Position numbers and translations under genes: made by a program
Source of the DNA: Tabrizicola thermarum
Lineage (GTDB): Bacteria; Pseudomonadota; Alphaproteobacteria; Rhodobacterales; Rhodobacteraceae
DNA length: 64,000 nucleotides
Assembly: GCF_003574395.1 (NCBI RefSeq)
Contig: NZ_QMJY01000080.1
Span: forward strand, 62,001-126,000
Reading direction: 5' to 3'
The notes under the pieces: generated by a model
The model's database searches: none
What the model was told of the DNA's origin: nothing
The model's input: the letters and a program-made list of their open reading frames with translations, nothing else
Shown: positions 26,036-36,208 of the stretch, piece after piece
How positions within the stretch are numbered: position 1 is the first letter of the stretch
Layout: every line of letters starts with the position of its first letter

Positions 26036-27997
26036 ATGTTCCAAGTTCCCTTCGTATCGGTCGCTCCGTCTTCTGGCAGGCTCTCGCCAGAGATTGACCA
26101 GAAGTCACCGGAAACGCCGCCGGATGCCGGACTGCTGCGACACCTCGCTCCGCGCGCCTCGCTGCGGCTGATCGCAACCAGCGACCTTCACGCCAGCCTG
26201 ATGCCCTACGACTATTGCGCCAACCGGCCGAACTCCGGCATGGGCCTGAGTGCGGTGTCGCAGCAGATCGCCGAGGCACGGGGCGAAGCGCAGAACTGCC
26301 TTCTGTTCGACAACGGCGACTTCCTGCAAGGCAGCCCGATCGCCGACTTTGCCGCCAGTGCACGGCGCCGCCGGGCGCATCCGGTCATCACGGCCTTCAA
26401 CACCCTGGGCTATGATGCCGTCACCCTTGGCAATCACGAATTCGACTACGGCCTTCGCTTTCTGGCGCAGGTGCTGAAAGGCGCGCGGTTTCCGGTGGTG
26501 TCCGCCAATGTCGCCACCCGGCTTGGCAAGAGCCCCGCGCGCGACGATACGCTGGTGCCGCCCTTTGCGATCCTGCGCCGTCAGATCATCGACCGTTCGG
26601 GCAAGGCACATCTGATCCGCGTGGGCGTGATCGGCTTTGCCCCGCCCCAGATCGCGGAATGGGACCGCGACACCCCCGGCGGAGGGGTCCTCACCCGCGA
26701 CATCCTCGCCTCGGCCCGCGCCTGGCTGCCTCGTCTGCGCGCCCGGGGCGCCGACATCATCGTTGCCCTGGCCCACAGCGGAATCGGCGCGGTGGACCCG
26801 GAGTACGGGACGGAAAATGCCGCCACCGCCCTTGCCGCCCTGCCCGAGATCGACGCCGTTGTCGCAGGCCACAGCCACCAGGTTTTCCCGGGGCCCGACA
26901 TTCCGGCCTCGGCCGCCATCGACCCCGTGGCAGGACGGCTGGCTGGCAAACCGGCGGTGATGCCGGGCCATTCGGCCAGCCACCTCGGGATCATCGACCT
27001 TGAACTGGAACGCTGCACCTCGGGCTCGCGCCGCTGGCGCGTTGTCGGCGGCTCGACCCGCGTTGGCCTGCGCAGCGCGGCACCGGCCCCCGCGACGCCC
27101 GCGCTGCATCAGGCGCTCGCCCCTGACCACCGTGCCGTTCTGGCCTGGTCCCGACGGCATCTGGGGGAAACCAGGGTTCCGCTGCATACGCATTTCGCAA
27201 CCGTCGCCCCGTCCGCGGCGCTGGATCTGATCGCCGAGGCGAAGGTCGATCACGTCCGCCGGGCCCTGTCCGAAACGATCTGGCATCAGGTCCCGCTTCT
27301 GTCGTCCGCCACCCCGTTCCGCAGCGGCGGGCGCGGCGGTCCGCTGAACTACACCGACATCGAGGCCGGGCCCCTGCGGATGCGCAACCTGTCGGACCTC
27401 TACCCCTTCCCCAACACGATCGTCACCCTTCTGCTCAGCGGAGCACAGATCGCCAGCTGGCTCGAACGTGCCGCAACCGTCTTCAACCGGATCGAGCCCG
27501 GCGACAGCCATGTCCCGCTGTTCGACGCGACGGTCCCCGGCTTTGTCTTCGAGACCATTCCCCAGCTCAGCTATGCGATCGACCTCAGCCAGCCCGCCCG
27601 GTTCGACGCCCAGGGTCGGCTGGTCAACCCCCAGGCACGGCGGATCGTCGGCCTGTCCCACGACGGCCGGCCGGTCCGGGACGAAGATCGCTTCCTGCTG
27701 GTGACCAACACGCACCGGGCGGGGCGGGCGCGTCTGCAGGACCCGGGGGCCGACCTGAAGGTCGTGTTCACTGACGGGGCCAGGGTGCAATCGGTGATCG
27801 CCGCCTACCTGCAGCGGCAGGGGTCGATCGCAGGCGACGTCCGGCGCAACTGGCACTTCCTGCCGATGCCCGGCACCAGCGCGACCATCGCCACCGGCGA
27901 ACGGTCGGCCGCCCATCTTGGCGACATCGCCTCCTTCCGTCCCATGGCACTGGGGCAGGGCTGCGACGGCTTTGCCCACTACCGGCTGCACCTCTGA
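26036..27997 (+). CDS. cpdB: 2',3'-cyclic-nucleotide 2'-phosphodiesterase/3'-nucleotidase-like protein (CpdB family)
   Basis: A 653-residue calcineurin-type metallophosphoesterase with a C-terminal 5'-nucleotidase domain. Metal ligands are visible: SDLHASL, DNGDFLQGSP, LGNHEFDYG, ALAHSG and AGHSHQ. The C-terminal substrate domain has RNLSDLYPFPNTIVTLLL and ASWLERAATVFNRI. CpdB normally works in the periplasm, yet no signal peptide or lipobox is visible after the ATG at 26036, which has a good GGAAGG site. The first 40 residues are polar and Pro/Ser-rich. Either export uses another route, the start is wrong, or the enzyme is cytoplasmic. Confidence 0.85.
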   Translation: MFQVPFVSVAPSSGRLSPEIDQKSPETPPDAGLLRHLAPRASLRLIATSDLHASLMPYDYCANRPNSGMGLSAVSQQIAEARGEAQNCLLFDNGDFLQGSPIADFAASARRRRAHPVITAFNTLGYDAVTLGNHEFDYGLRFLAQVLKGARFPVVSANVATRLGKSPARDDTLVPPFAILRRQIIDRSGKAHLIRVGVIGFAPPQIAEWDRDTPGGGVLTRDILASARAWLPRLRARGADIIVALAHSGIGAVDPEYGTENAATALAALPEIDAVVAGHSHQVFPGPDIPASAAIDPVAGRLAGKPAVMPGHSASHLGIIDLELERCTSGSRRWRVVGGSTRVGLRSAAPAPATPALHQALAPDHRAVLAWSRRHLGETRVPLHTHFATVAPSAALDLIAEAKVDHVRRALSETIWHQVPLLSSATPFRSGGRGGPLNYTDIEAGPLRMRNLSDLYPFPNTIVTLLLSGAQIASWLERAATVFNRIEPGDSHVPLFDATVPGFVFETIPQLSYAIDLSQPARFDAQGRLVNPQARRIVGLSHDGRPVRDEDRFLLVTNTHRAGRARLQDPGADLKVVFTDGARVQSVIAAYLQRQGSIAGDVRRNWHFLPMPGTSATIATGERSAAHLGDIASFRPMALGQGCDGFAHYRLHL

Positions 27998-28041
27998 TCG
28001 GCTATGGCTCCGCCATCTGCGCGCCCCGGAGGCCCCTTCCC

Positions 28042-28677
28042 GTGACGATGACCTACGACGCCATTCTCTTCGACCTCGACGGCACGCTGATCGACACCGA
28101 AAGCATCGCCCTGACCACTGGCATGGCCGCCTTCGCCGCACACGGCCATGCGGTCGATCACGCCTTCATGCATGCGCTGGTCGGCAAGGACGAACCGACC
28201 GCCGCCCGCATCATCCGCGCGGCCCTGCCCGGCATCGACCTTGCCGCAGTGAACCGGCACTGGCGCAGGGGCTTCGAGGAGGGGGTGAATGCGGGGCTCG
28301 ACCTGAAACCCGGCGCGCGCGACCTCTTGCCTGCGCTGGCCGCACCTCTGGCCATCGTCACCTCGACCGGCCGCGAAGGCGCGCACCGCAAGCTCGGCAT
28401 TGCCGGCATCGCCGACGCCTTCACCCATGTCGTCACGCTGGACGACGTCCGCGCGCCGAAACCCGACCCCGAACCCTACCTCCTCGCCGCGACCCTGTTC
28501 GGCGTGTCCCCGTCCCGCTGCCTGGTGTTCGAGGACAGCGAAACCGGGGCCGAGGCCGCCCACCGTGCCGGCTGCATCGTGGTTCAGGTGCCCGACATCG
28601 TCCCGAGCGAAGGCCGCTGGGCGCACCACCTTGCCCCCGACCTTCTGACCGGGGCGCGCATGGCCGGGCTCCTCTGA
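28042..28677 (+). CDS. HAD-superfamily phosphatase, beta-phosphoglucomutase-like
   Basis: A 211-residue HAD hydrolase with a helical cap of subclass IA. Motif I is ILFDLDGTLIDTES with the nucleophile Asp, motif II VTSTGREG, motif III the Lys in RAPKPDPEPYLLAA, and motif IV VFEDSETGAEAA. The substrate is not predictable. GTG at 28042 is used, as GGAGG sits nine bases upstream; ATG at 28048 is possible. It is convergent with the broken methyltransferase gene, two bases apart. Confidence 0.87.
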   Translation: MTMTYDAILFDLDGTLIDTESIALTTGMAAFAAHGHAVDHAFMHALVGKDEPTAARIIRAALPGIDLAAVNRHWRRGFEEGVNAGLDLKPGARDLLPALAAPLAIVTSTGREGAHRKLGIAGIADAFTHVVTLDDVRAPKPDPEPYLLAATLFGVSPSRCLVFEDSETGAEAAHRAGCIVVQVPDIVPSEGRWAHHLAPDLLTGARMAGLL

Positions 28678-28679
28678 CC

Positions 28680-29360
28680 TCAGCCCGCGCGGGCAAAGGC
28701 ACCGGAGCGCAGCTTCTTCCCCAGGTCTTTGGTCCACAGCGCCACGCCACCGATGAAATCGTCGGTCGTCGCCAGCGCCAGTTCCGGCATGTCCTCTTCC
28801 AGGAACAGCCGCGAGCCGATGTACCGCTTTTTCGGGTTCGCGTCATGCCATGCAATCGCCCCGCCCGGCGCCAGGATCGCGCGCGCAAGGTCGGTATCCT
28901 GCCGAACCCCGTCGCGCGAATGATCGCCGTCGATGAACACCAGGTCCATCCGGCCATGATCGCGCACAAAGGCCTCGGGGTCGATCTTGTGGGAATCGCC
29001 GATCAGCTGGGTATAGCGATCCCGGTTCCCGGCACTGACCAGGGCGCCGACGTCCTCGACGCTCAACTCGTCATTGTTGAACTTCCGCCCCGGCTGGTCG
29101 TTGACGAAGGCGATGGAGATCACCTGCACATCGGGCAACAGCTGCAGGATCATCTCGGACGAAGCCCCGCGTTAGGTGCCGATCTCGAACACCCGCTTGG
29201 GCCTGTACTGCAGCACCGCCGCCGCCAGCGAGTCGACATCGATCCGGTGCATCATCCCTTGCGAGATTTCCAGCGTCCGCTCCAGCACTTGCCGCACCAC
29301 GTCGCGCTTGGCGGGATCGACATTCAACAGCGAAACCCAGTCGGCGTGGCGTTGCAGCAA
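28680..29360 (-). pseudogene. Class I SAM-dependent methyltransferase interrupted by an ochre codon
   Basis: A methyltransferase of the Methyltransf_24 / CmcI-like type, about 226 residues if read through. The SAM motif begins RVFEIGT and is cut by a TAA at 29172-29174, then continues in the same frame as RGASSEMILQLLPD. Family members read GTYRGGSSE here, so a Tyr codon (TAC or TAT) has become TAA. Later parts are intact: IDGDHSRDGVRQD and WHDANPKKRYIG. The most likely start is a TTG at 29360 with GGAG upstream. No intact copy lies nearby. A sequencing error is the alternative. Confidence 0.8.
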
Positions 29361-29423
29361 GGCGCATCTCTCCGTCCAGATCGGGACAGGGTCTATCCAG
29401 CTTTCCCCGGTCTCACAACAGCG

Positions 29424-29789
29424 TCAGGCCTTGCGCGAATGCAATTCGCATAGGCACGCGATCGGCTCGCCGTGGTTCCGCTCAATCTGGGCATCCGGGG
29501 CAAGACTGTCCATCGCGCGGGCAAGGTCGATGTCCAGCTGCGTCAGCCCCTTGGCCGAATGCGTGGTCAGCGTCACGTCGACGACGTTGTAGCGGTTGGT
29601 CCAGTCCGGGTGGTGGTTCGCCTTCTCCGCAATCAGCGCCGCCCGGGACATGAAGCCCCAGGCCTCGACGAAATTCCCGAACTTCCACACCTTTCTTATC
29701 GCATCCTTGCCCGGAACGGCGGCCCAGCCGGTTTCGGCCAAAGGGGCCAGCTGCGTCTTGCGGTCGGTTTCAGGCAGGATGGGCGGCAT
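29424..29789 (-). CDS. phhB: 4a-hydroxytetrahydrobiopterin dehydratase (pterin carbinolamine dehydratase)
   Basis: A 121-residue PCD-family protein that dehydrates 4a-hydroxytetrahydropterin to recycle the cofactor of aromatic amino acid hydroxylases. The motif KANHHPDWTNRYNVVDVTL holds the catalytic His residues, and THSAKGLTQLDIDLA follows as in the family. It is slightly longer than usual at both ends. No phenylalanine hydroxylase gene is in the window. Confidence 0.92.
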   Translation of the reverse strand: MPPILPETDRKTQLAPLAETGWAAVPGKDAIRKVWKFGNFVEAWGFMSRAALIAEKANHHPDWTNRYNVVDVTLTTHSAKGLTQLDIDLARAMDSLAPDAQIERNHGEPIACLCELHSRKA

Positions 29790-29859
29790 GGTGGCCTCTT
29801 TCGGTCAGGGGGCAAACGGTTGCGGGCCCGGCGGCAAGCCGGGAAGCCAGAGCCTCAGC

Positions 29860-31017
29860 CTACTCCCGCCCCTCGCATTTGCGGAAGGGGCCATAGGCGG
29901 TCAGCACCTCGATCTCTTCCCCCACTGCGCGACGTTCCGACTGCAGATAACGGTCCACCGCCGCGCGGAAGCTGCGGTCGGCGATCCAGTGGATCGAATG
30001 GGTCTCGACCGGCAGATAGCCCCGCGCCAGCTTGTGCTCGCCCTGCGCGCCCGCCTCGACCCGGCTTAGCCCGTGGCGGATGGCCCAGTCGATGGCCTGA
30101 TAGTAGCACAGTTCGAAATGCAGGCAGGGATGGTCCTCGACGCAGCCCCAATAGCGGCCATACAGCGTGTCGCGCCCGATGAAGTTCAGCGCCCCCGCCA
30201 CCGGCCTTTCGCCGTTGAAGGCCAGGACCAGCAGGATGTCGTTCCGCATCGTCTGGTGAAATTCGGTAAAGGCCTTGCGGGTCAGGTAGGGCGTGCCCCA
30301 TTTGCGACTGCCGGTGTCCTGGTAGAAGGTCCAGAACGCATCCCAATGCTGCGGCTCGATCTCGTCCCCGGTCAGCGCGCGGATCGTCAGCCCCCGCCCC
30401 TGCGCCGTCTCGCGCTCCTTGCGGATCATCTTGCGCTTGCGGCTGGAAAGGTCGGCCAGAAAGTCTTCAAAGCCGCCGTAGCCCCGGTTCTCCCAGTGGA
30501 ACTGCTGCGTCACCCGGTGCAGCGTCCCCTCGACACCCGCCAGCGCCTCGGCCTCCTCGGCCGTGCAGAAGGTGGCGTGCAAGCTGGACAGCCGGTTCTG
30601 CGCGGTGATGCCGATGGCCGCCTGCCACAGCGTCTCGCGGTGCTCTGCCGCCCCCAGGAACCGCCGCCCGGTCGCCGGGGTGAACGGCACGGCAATTTGG
30701 AGCTTCGGATAATAGCGCCCCCCTGCCCGCTCCAGCGCGTCAGCCCAGCCGTGGTCGAAGATGTATTCGCCCTGACTGTGCGATTTCACATAAAGCGGCA
30801 CCGCCGCGACCAGCCTGCCGCCCTCGCGCAAGACCAGAGGCCGCGCCTGCCAGCCGCTTCCCGCCCCGGTCGAGCCGGAGCGTTCCAGCGCCGACAGGAA
30901 GCGGTGCGTCGTGAAGGGATCGACCGGGCGCCCCAGGGCCTGCTCCGGCGCGGCGACGGAGTCCCAGTCGCCGGCGGGAATGTCGGACAGGCTTTCGTGC
31001 AGGGTCAGGTCGGCCAT
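29860..31017 (-). CDS. GNAT/FemAB-like protein (DUF482 family)
   Basis: A 385-residue protein of the peptidogalycan-biosynthesis/DUF482 group, which has a GNAT-like fold. Visible conserved pieces are HRFLSALERSG near residue 45, LYVKSHSQGEYIFDHGWADA, PKLQIAVPFTPATGRR, SSRKRKMIRKER, and the C-terminal VEAGAQGEHKLARGYLPV. The enzymatic activity is not established for the family. The ATG at 31017 with GAGGG upstream is preferred over a GTG at 31023. The ugpQ-like gene ends 46 bases upstream. Confidence 0.85.
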   Translation of the reverse strand: MADLTLHESLSDIPAGDWDSVAAPEQALGRPVDPFTTHRFLSALERSGSTGAGSGWQARPLVLREGGRLVAAVPLYVKSHSQGEYIFDHGWADALERAGGRYYPKLQIAVPFTPATGRRFLGAAEHRETLWQAAIGITAQNRLSSLHATFCTAEEAEALAGVEGTLHRVTQQFHWENRGYGGFEDFLADLSSRKRKMIRKERETAQGRGLTIRALTGDEIEPQHWDAFWTFYQDTGSRKWGTPYLTRKAFTEFHQTMRNDILLVLAFNGERPVAGALNFIGRDTLYGRYWGCVEDHPCLHFELCYYQAIDWAIRHGLSRVEAGAQGEHKLARGYLPVETHSIHWIADRSFRAAVDRYLQSERRAVGEEIEVLTAYGPFRKCEGRE

Positions 31018-31063
31018 TCGCACCCTCCGGATCGGGGGAAAGGTGGCGGGCGATGCCGGAAGG

Positions 31064-31837
31064 TCAAGCCGGAATGGCCGCCAGATAGCCCTCGAATGTC
31101 ACATTGTCGGCAATCTCCCTTGCCCGTGCCTCGTCGGCGGCAGAGCGGATCGTCCAGCACAGGATCTTCGCGCCCTGCGCCTTCAGGTCCGCCACCCGAG
31201 GACGGGCAAGATCGCGCGCCTCGTGGCTGATGAAGCTGGACCCGGTGGCGTCATAGTCGGGGATCTGGCGCAGCCGGTCGCAGACCTCCCCGGGCAGGGG
31301 CGCCCAGTCTTCGGGGTCGTAGGCCGAGGTGGTGATCCCGCGCGGCAGGTGCGGGGCAAGGCGGGCCATCCGGGCGACCGAATGGGGATTGAAGGACATC
31401 AGCGCGACGTCACCCCGGTATTCGGCCAGCGCCTCCGCTGTCGCGGCCTCCAGCCGGCCATCGGTCGGACCCATCACCAGCGTCTGGTCCTTGATCTCGA
31501 TCAGCAGGGGCACGCGGCCAGCGATCAGGGTCAGGACCTCGGGCAGGGTCGGGATCCTGTCGGTCGATCCCCGCAAGGCGATGCGACCCAGCTCTGCCGC
31601 CGTGCGGGCGTTGACCGGGCCGGTCTCCTTTGTCAGGCGGTCGAGGTCTTCGTCGTGGAAGACAATCGCCACGCCGTCGCGGGACAGCTGGACGTCGATC
31701 TCGACGGCATAGCCTGCCTGCACCGCCGCGCGGATCGCCGCTGGGGAGTTCTCGATGACGCCCTTCGCCCGGTCATGCAGGGCGCGGTGGGCGATGGGCA
31801 GGCGCAGGAGGCTGTCGGGCAGCGGAACGCGGGTCAT
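31064..31837 (-). CDS. Glycerophosphodiester phosphodiesterase
   Basis: A 257-residue GDPD (UgpQ-like) TIM-barrel enzyme that hydrolyses glycerophosphodiesters to glycerol 3-phosphate and an alcohol. The catalytic set is clear: AHRALHD with the first His, E and D in EIDVQLSRDG, FHDEDLDRLT with the second His, and the metal Glu in LLIEIKDQ. There is no signal peptide, so it is probably cytoplasmic. Its ATG overlaps the end of the RidA gene by four bases. Confidence 0.92.
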   Translation of the reverse strand: MTRVPLPDSLLRLPIAHRALHDRAKGVIENSPAAIRAAVQAGYAVEIDVQLSRDGVAIVFHDEDLDRLTKETGPVNARTAAELGRIALRGSTDRIPTLPEVLTLIAGRVPLLIEIKDQTLVMGPTDGRLEAATAEALAEYRGDVALMSFNPHSVARMARLAPHLPRGITTSAYDPEDWAPLPGEVCDRLRQIPDYDATGSSFISHEARDLARPRVADLKAQGAKILCWTIRSAADEARAREIADNVTFEGYLAAIPA

Positions 31838-32295
31838 TTGAGCGCGAAGATCGCCTCGATCTCCACAGCCACGCCCAGCGGCAGCGAGGCGGCCGAGACG
31901 GCGGAGCGGGCGTGACGTCCCGCATCACCCAGCACGGCGACGAGGAAGTCGGACGCGCCGTTGATGACCTTGGGCTGGTCGATGAAATCGGGGGTGGAAT
32001 TGACGAACCCCACCAGCTTCACCGCCCGGTCCAGCCGGTCCCAGTCGCCCTGAACCGCCTTCTTCAGCTGGGCGAGCAGCGAGATCGCGCAGCGCTTCGC
32101 GGCCTCGGCGCCCTGTTCGAAGGACAGGTCCTCGCCGAGCTTGCCCTTGATGAGACCGGCCTCGTTCTGGCTGATCTGGCCCGAGATGTGGACGAGGTTG
32201 CCGACCTGCACGAAGGGGACATAGTTCGCCGCCGGGGCGGGGGCGTCGGGGAGGGTGATGCCAAGCTCGGCCAGGCGGGTTTCGATCGGGTGCAT
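31834..32295 (-). CDS. RidA-family protein
   Basis: A 153-residue protein of the RidA/YjgF superfamily (longer YjgF-like branch with SGQISQNEAGLI and AKRCAISLLAQLKKAV). Classical RidA deaminates reactive enamine/imine intermediates of amino acid metabolism. The conserved Arg needed for that is plausibly the one in GRHARSAVSAASLPLG. ATG at 32295 with GGAGG six bases upstream. Co-transcribed with the phosphodiesterase gene through a 4-base overlap. Confidence 0.9.
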   Translation of the reverse strand: MHPIETRLAELGITLPDAPAPAANYVPFVQVGNLVHISGQISQNEAGLIKGKLGEDLSFEQGAEAAKRCAISLLAQLKKAVQGDWDRLDRAVKLVGFVNSTPDFIDQPKVINGASDFLVAVLGDAGRHARSAVSAASLPLGVAVEIEAIFALK

Positions 32296-32603
32296 GGGGT
32301 CCTCCGGGATGCTTTGGCGGCAGGGTATCGCGGGGGGCAGAGGCCGGCAAGGGCAGGGCTGACCGCGCGCGGCCAGTGTCACGGAACTTTCAAATTCAAG
32401 GAGTTGGCTGCGGGCATTTACGAACGGGTAACCCTTCGCGGCGGCGGGCGGCTTTCAGAATGAGCGCGTTCCGCGCAAGCCCTTGTCTCGCCTCTGGCCG
32501 TTCCGGCCAACCGGCTCGGGCGTCGGGGGCGCTTCGCCCCCGAACCCCCGGAGGATATCTGGGGACGGGAAAGGGCAGGAGAAGAAGCCCCCCACCCCGG
32601 TCC
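32296..32603. other. Gene-free spacer between leuD and the RidA gene
   Basis: About 308 bases without a credible gene; open frames across it are arginine/proline-rich shadows. It contains the hairpin element at 32524-32562 just beyond the leuD stop and, nearer RidA, the likely promoter region of the RidA-GDPD pair, which I cannot define further. No tRNA or leuB gene is present. Confidence 0.5.
32524..32562 (-). repeat. Rhodobacterales-type intergenic hairpin element, copy 2
   Basis: On the minus strand this reads CAGATATCCTCC, a G-run, then the hairpin CGGGGGCG-AAG-CGCCCCCG (stem at 32524-32531 and 32535-32542). It has the layout of the element at 8579-8625 but the opposite orientation. It lies 42 bases downstream of the leuD stop and may act as a 3'-end structure. 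Confidence 0.6.
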
Positions 32604-33209
32604 TTACGCCCAGGGGCGCAGCGTGGCGGCCTTTGCCTCGAAAGCGTCGATGGCCGCGGCCTTTTCCAGCGTCAGGCCGATGTCGTCGAGCCCGTTCAGC
32701 AGGCAATGCTTCTTGAACGGATCGACCTCGAAGGCGAAGGTCCTGCCGTCCGAGGCGGTGACGGTCTGGCTTTCAAGGTCCACCGTGATCCGCGCGTTGG
32801 CCCCTTTGCGGGCGTCGTCCATCAGGTAATCCACCGCATCCTGCGGCAGGACCACCGGCAGGATGCCGTTCTTGAAGCAGTTGTTGTAGAAGATGTCGGC
32901 GAAGCTGGTGGAAATCACGCAGCGAATGCCGAAGTCCAGAAGCGCCCAGGGCGCGTGTTCACGGCTTGAGCCGCAGCCGAAGTTGTCTCCCGCAACCAGG
33001 ATCTGCGCGCTGCGATAAGCGGGCTGGTTCAGCACGAAATCGGGGATCTCCTGCCCGTCGGGGGTATAGCGCATCTCGTCGAACAGGTTCTTGCCAAGAC
33101 CCGAACGCTGGATCGTCTTCAGGAACTGCTTGGGGATGATCATGTCGGTGTCGATGTTGACCAGCGGCATCGGGGCCGCAACGCCGGTGAGGGTGGTGAA
33201 CTTGTCCAT
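32604..33209 (-). CDS. leuD: 3-isopropylmalate dehydratase small subunit
   Basis: A 201-residue LeuD, exactly the usual length. It forms the swivelling domain of isopropylmalate isomerase with LeuC, converting 2- to 3-isopropylmalate in leucine synthesis. Signatures include [32 protein letters not shown] and [16 protein letters not shown] at 33209 with AAGGA seven bases upstream. It starts two bases after a glycosyltransferase gene that separates it from leuC. Confidence 0.96.
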   Translation of the reverse strand: MDKFTTLTGVAAPMPLVNIDTDMIIPKQFLKTIQRSGLGKNLFDEMRYTPDGQEIPDFVLNQPAYRSAQILVAGDNFGCGSSREHAPWALLDFGIRCVISTSFADIFYNNCFKNGILPVVLPQDAVDYLMDDARKGANARITVDLESQTVTASDGRTFAFEVDPFKKHCLLNGLDDIGLTLEKAAAIDAFEAKAATLRPWA

Positions 33210-33211
33210 GG

Positions 33212-34558
33212 CTATCGTCCTTCTTCGCCCGCGAGGGGCACGGGTTGCGGGATCGGTCCCTTCGGGTCCAGAACCCATTCGTAGATTTCGCCGATCTGGC
33301 GGGCCTTGCGGTCCCAGGTGAAATGCGTCTCGACCCGGGCCAGGGCGGCGGCGGCGAGGGCGGGGATCGTTTCGGGCGCGGCGACAAGGCGGGCAAGCGC
33401 CGTGCGGAAGCCTGCGATGACCGCGGCGCGGCTGCCCATCGGGACCTTGATGCCGGTGCCTTCGGTGACAAGCTCGCCCGGTCCGGCATAGTCGGCGATC
33501 ACCGGGACCACGCCCAGCGCCATCGCCTCGAGCACCACGCCGCCGCCGAATTCGCGGACGGACGGGAAGGTGAGGAGTTGCGACTGCGAGAGGAGGGCCT
33601 GCACATCCTTGTGCTCTATCCAGCCGTGCAGGGTGACGGCCCGGGTCAGGCCCTTCGCGGCGATCATGTCTTTCAGGACCGGCATGAGCGGGCCGTCGCC
33701 GAGGATTTCGAGCAGCATGGTGCCGTCGCGCAGGAAGGGCTCGGCGGCCTCGATCAGCATGTCGGGGCCCTTGTAGGGCACCAGACGGCCGACGAAGGCG
33801 CAGCGGAGCGGCAGCGTGCCGGGCTGGGCGGCGCGCAGGGAAAAGCGGGCGGGGTCGATCCCGTTTTCCGGGATGAGGGTTAGGCGGTCGCGGGCCTGCG
33901 CAAACTCGGACGCGGTGTGGCGCGAGCCCGCGATGATGGCCGCCGTGGCGCGGATCATGCGGCTACGGGCGGGCGACAGGCGGTAGGCGCCCCGGACGTA
34001 GGACAGCCATTCCCGCTCGCGGCGGCGTTCGGCGTCGAAGCCTTTGGGCCAGGGCACGCCGCCGTTGAGGGGGCCCATCACGAAGGGCACGCCCGCCCTG
34101 GCGCAACGGGCGGCGATCAGGCTGTTCGCGGTGGGGGTCAGCGGCGTGACGCGGTGGACGATGTCATATTCCCTCGCCATGATGCGGGGGCCGAACTGTT
34201 GCCAGAGCTTCCGCTCGAAATAGGGGTAGGCGAGTTTTGACGACAGGGCCGTGACCATGGTCCAGCCCTTGCCCTTGCCCATGCGCAGGACCTCGGCCAG
34301 TTTCCAGATCGGGCGGGCGACGGCCTCGCTGTCGATCGCGGTGAAATCCTGGCCCTCGATCAGGCCGGCGCGGAGGAAGGCCTCGCGGTTGCGGATCTGC
34401 GTGACGATATGCACGTCGTGATGCGCGCGCAGCGCCGTGGCGATGGACCAGCCGACCAGCGGGACCGAGACCCATTCGGGGTTCGCGGCCTCGGCAATGA
34501 CCAGCACCCGCCGCCGGGGGGCGACGGGTTGGTCATCCCTGGTGGGCTGGTCGGGCAT
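33212..34558 (-). CDS. Family 1/4 glycosyltransferase inserted between leuC and leuD
   Basis: A 448-residue GT-B glycosyltransferase. The donor domain shows [47 protein letters not shown] and [20 protein letters not shown], with the E-x7-E motif of GT4 enzymes. Acceptor and product are unknown; the [14 protein letters not shown] segment is found in a subgroup acting in polysaccharide assembly. It sits three bases after leuC and two bases before leuD, all in one direction, so it must be transcribed with the leucine genes. Confidence 0.88.
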   Translation of the reverse strand: MPDQPTRDDQPVAPRRRVLVIAEAANPEWVSVPLVGWSIATALRAHHDVHIVTQIRNREAFLRAGLIEGQDFTAIDSEAVARPIWKLAEVLRMGKGKGWTMVTALSSKLAYPYFERKLWQQFGPRIMAREYDIVHRVTPLTPTANSLIAARCARAGVPFVMGPLNGGVPWPKGFDAERRREREWLSYVRGAYRLSPARSRMIRATAAIIAGSRHTASEFAQARDRLTLIPENGIDPARFSLRAAQPGTLPLRCAFVGRLVPYKGPDMLIEAAEPFLRDGTMLLEILGDGPLMPVLKDMIAAKGLTRAVTLHGWIEHKDVQALLSQSQLLTFPSVREFGGGVVLEAMALGVVPVIADYAGPGELVTEGTGIKVPMGSRAAVIAGFRTALARLVAAPETIPALAAAALARVETHFTWDRKARQIGEIYEWVLDPKGPIPQPVPLAGEEGR

Positions 34559-34561
34559 CGG

Positions 34562-35980
<1,419 letters not shown>

Positions 35981-36048
35981 GGCTCTCACCTGTTCTTGGG
36001 ATGGCTTCGGGATCGGCAAGGGGGCGCGCGGGCGCGGAAGGCAAGGCG

Positions 36049-36141
36049 TCAGGCGCGGGCGAGGATGGTGCGGGTCATGCCGAAGAAGCGGGCCGGAAGC
36101 CGCGCATGATCGGTAATGTTGAAATAGATGAACCCGGACAT
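36049..36141 (-). CDS. Small 30-residue ORF upstream of leuC, possibly leaderless
   Basis: The ORF begins [15 protein letters not shown] and ends with a basic stretch (R-T-I-L-A-R-A). It has ordinary codon use for this genome, with no leucine-codon run as a classical leu attenuator would need. There is no ribosome-binding site; instead a promoter (TTGCCT-N17-TATATC) is placed so that transcription would begin at its ATG. It ends 68 bases before leuC. It may be a small protein or a leader peptide. Coding status needs conservation or ribosome data. Confidence 0.4.
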   Translation of the reverse strand: MSGFIYFNITDHARLPARFFGMTRTILARA

Positions 36142-36147
36142 GGGGGC

Positions 36148-36176
36148 GATATACGCTCGAAATGCCGGTCAGGCAA
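36148..36176 (-). promoter_or_regulatory. Predicted sigma-70-type promoter of the leuC operon
   Basis: On the minus strand TTGCCT (36171-36176) and TATATC (36148-36153) are separated by 17 bases. The -10 box ends six bases before the ATG of the small ORF, which would make that message leaderless. Confidence 0.5.
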
Positions 36177-36208
36177 GCTAGGTCCCCTGTGAAAGCAGGG
36201 GTTTCAAG

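Noticed and set aside
36049..36141. Leucine attenuator peptide
   Set aside because: The ORF has only two Leu codons, not adjacent, and no terminator/antiterminator pair is visible, so I call it only a small ORF.
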